NCBI GenBank assembly: GCA_031979385.1
Contig: DALZEF010000005.1
Span: forward strand, 1-64,000
Source: Timonella sp031979385
GTDB taxonomy: Bacteria; Actinomycetota; Actinomycetes; Actinomycetales; Cellulomonadaceae
Reading direction: 5' to 3'
DNA: 64,000 bases
Part shown: in pieces, positions 62,713-64,000 of the stretch
How positions within the stretch are numbered: position 1 is the stretch's first letter
How the letters are laid out: each line of letters opens with the position of its first letter
Program-made: the position numbers and the translations under genes
The notes under the pieces: generated by a model
The model's input: the letters and a program-made list of their open reading frames with translations, nothing else
What the model was told of the DNA's origin: nothing
Databases searched by the model: none

Positions 62713-64000
62713 TCAGGCACGCACAGTCAACGTTGATGCTCCAGATAGCAACCTTGTGACAGTAATGCCATCTGAGATTGCCTGCTTGAGTGTTTCCACA
62801 TGTGAAACAACGCCGACGGTTCGCCCTCCGTCACGCAGGTTCCCGAGCACTGCCACGACGCGGTCCAGCGCTTCGGGGTCCAGGGTGCCAAAGCCCTCGT
62901 CGATGAACAGGGTTCCCAGCTCAACGCCACCGGCCTCGCCGGTCACCACATCGGCAAGGCCAAGCGCGAGAGACAGGGAGGCGTTGAAGGTTTCCCCTCC
63001 GGACAACGTGCGCGGGTCGCGTTCCTTCTCGGTCTCATGGTCAATGACTCGCAGCGCCAGACCTGTGCGACGTGATGCGACATCCTCCCTCTCATCGGAT
63101 CGCGCGAGCTCATAGCGACCTTCAGAAAGTTGTCGTAACCGCGTGTTGGCGGCCTCTACCACGTCTTCAAAACGGCGTTTTAGCACGTAGGTTGCGAGAG
63201 TGGTGCGGCTGATGTTGTCGCTTGAGGTTCCCGCAGCGATCTCTGCCATGCGGATGGTGGGGCGTGCTTCGGAGTCTACCTCGTGCAGTCGTTCCATCGC
63301 GCGTTTGACCTCGGTCGAACGATATTCGCCGTCCTTGAGAGTTTTTGATGCGGCCTTCGCGAGGTGACCGGCTTGGCGCGCCTTCACCTGCGCATCGGTA
63401 TGAGCCTTGTTGAGTGCATCGACGTCCATGCTCAGCGTCTCGGGAAGTTCACATAGTTCGGCAGATTCCAGTTGGGCGGAGACCACCGCGACTCGCTCTC
63501 GGTAGCGCCGCACTTGCTCTGAGAGTTGTCCGCGTTCCGCCGTGCTGAGAGTACCGGCACGCACCTCTTGCACCGAGTCAAATGCGTGCTCGGCAAGGGC
63601 ACGATTGAGTTCAACGGTCCGCTCGGACAAGGCCCCCTGCGCACTGTGTAGTTCTTCGAGTGCCGCGAGCACGGAAGAGATAGCCTCGACCTTCCCCTTG
63701 AGGAACGCGATGACCTGAGCAAGTGAGATGGCACCTTGCCCTGCGGATCCCGGGTTAGATGCCTTGTGGAACGCGGTAACCTCCGCGGCGTACTGGGCGA
63801 CAGCCTCGGCCACACGAGCGCGGTCCGTTTCAAGCGCGACTGTCTGCTCCGTGATCCTTGCGCTCAAGGCACTGAGTTCCACGGCCGAACTCTTCTCGCT
63901 CTCCTCGAGCCGCTTGGTCTCCGTCTCATGATCCGCGAGTGCTCGCACCGTGGCCTTGAGGTCTTGCTCCGCGGCCTGCATGCGGGTCAGTGCTTCCTGC
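62713..64000 (-). CDS. sbcC: SbcC-type exonuclease subunit, C-terminal part
   Basis: The visible 429 residues are the C-terminal part of an SbcC/Rad50-like ATPase, which with SbcD processes DNA hairpins and double-strand ends. The frame is open at the right window edge. Long coiled coils (Ala/Glu-rich) precede the ABC C-terminal lobe, with signature LSGGETFNASLSLALGLADV, Walker B TLFIDEGFGTLDPEALD and the switch His in VVSHVETLK. The zinc-hook and N-terminal ATPase lobe lie outside the window. No other gene in the window appears linked. Confidence 0.93.
   Translation of the reverse strand, partial: QEALTRMQAAEQDLKATVRALADHETETKRLEESEKSSAVELSALSARITEQTVALETDRARVAEAVAQYAAEVTAFHKASNPGSAGQGAISLAQVIAFLKGKVEAISSVLAALEELHSAQGALSERTVELNRALAEHAFDSVQEVRAGTLSTAERGQLSEQVRRYRERVAVVSAQLESAELCELPETLSMDVDALNKAHTDAQVKARQAGHLAKAASKTLKDGEYRSTEVKRAMERLHEVDSEARPTIRMAEIAAGTSSDNISRTTLATYVLKRRFEDVVEAANTRLRQLSEGRYELARSDEREDVASRRTGLALRVIDHETEKERDPRTLSGGETFNASLSLALGLADVVTGEAGGVELGTLFIDEGFGTLDPEALDRVVAVLGNLRDGGRTVGVVSHVETLKQAISDGITVTRLLSGASTLTVRA

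Overview
The window is a continuous piece of an actinobacterial chromosome of moderately high GC. The organism is probably a motile Micrococcales-type bacterium (Cellulomonadaceae/Jonesiaceae-like). This is inferred from a four-gene conservon (cvnABCD), a class E sortase with its small membrane partner, a DUF5926 protein, LacI-controlled sugar ABC operons, a heme-exporter-like ABC pair facing a LuxR-type two-component system, and a methyl-accepting chemotaxis protein. No phage, insertion sequence or CRISPR array is visible.

Layout. 1-9 kb: the 3' end of a chemoreceptor gene, then a leftward beta-galactoside operon (binding lipoprotein, two permeases, lacZ) divergent from its LacI regulator, with two operators about 100 bp apart. 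9-13 kb: a kduI remnant, then an HrtBA-like exporter divergent from a sensor kinase/response regulator pair. 13-15 kb: hipBA with three evenly spaced operators. 15-22 kb: lipoproteins, a PPOX-fold protein, a serine beta-lactamase-like lipoprotein, tRNA-Ser(GCT), thrE, and a sortase E operon. 22-30 kb: rplY, tRNA-Ser(TGA) and the conservon. 30-35 kb: a second sugar ABC operon with a LacI regulator. 35-48 kb: mostly housekeeping genes (HAD hydrolase, serS, diacylglycerol-kinase-like protein, large membrane protein, S9 peptidase, glycosyltransferase, DUF5926, pgm, methyltransferase). 48-52 kb: a MacAB-like tripartite exporter. 52-64 kb: MFS transporter, poxB, a DivIVA-like low-complexity protein, a decayed VIT1/CCC1 gene, an acyltransferase-3/SGNH fusion, a MazG-like pyrophosphohydrolase, metPS and the 3' part of sbcC.

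Gene organisation. Operons are tightly packed with many 1-20 nt overlaps (often ATGA), which suggests translational coupling. The two sugar operons have the standard binding protein-MalF-MalG order. The conservon is in the order cvnA-B-C-D.

The least expected material is intergenic. A 14-nt motif around TCGTCG(G/C)CAAT occurs ten times between genes, often just 3' of a GC-rich hairpin. There is also a set of about 60-bp palindromes of nearly constant length but differing sequence at gene ends. Four of these share one sequence and two share another. Together they look like uncharacterised dispersed elements or terminators. Start codons were chosen from Shine-Dalgarno sites and family alignment. 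All functional names come from motif recognition, with no database search.
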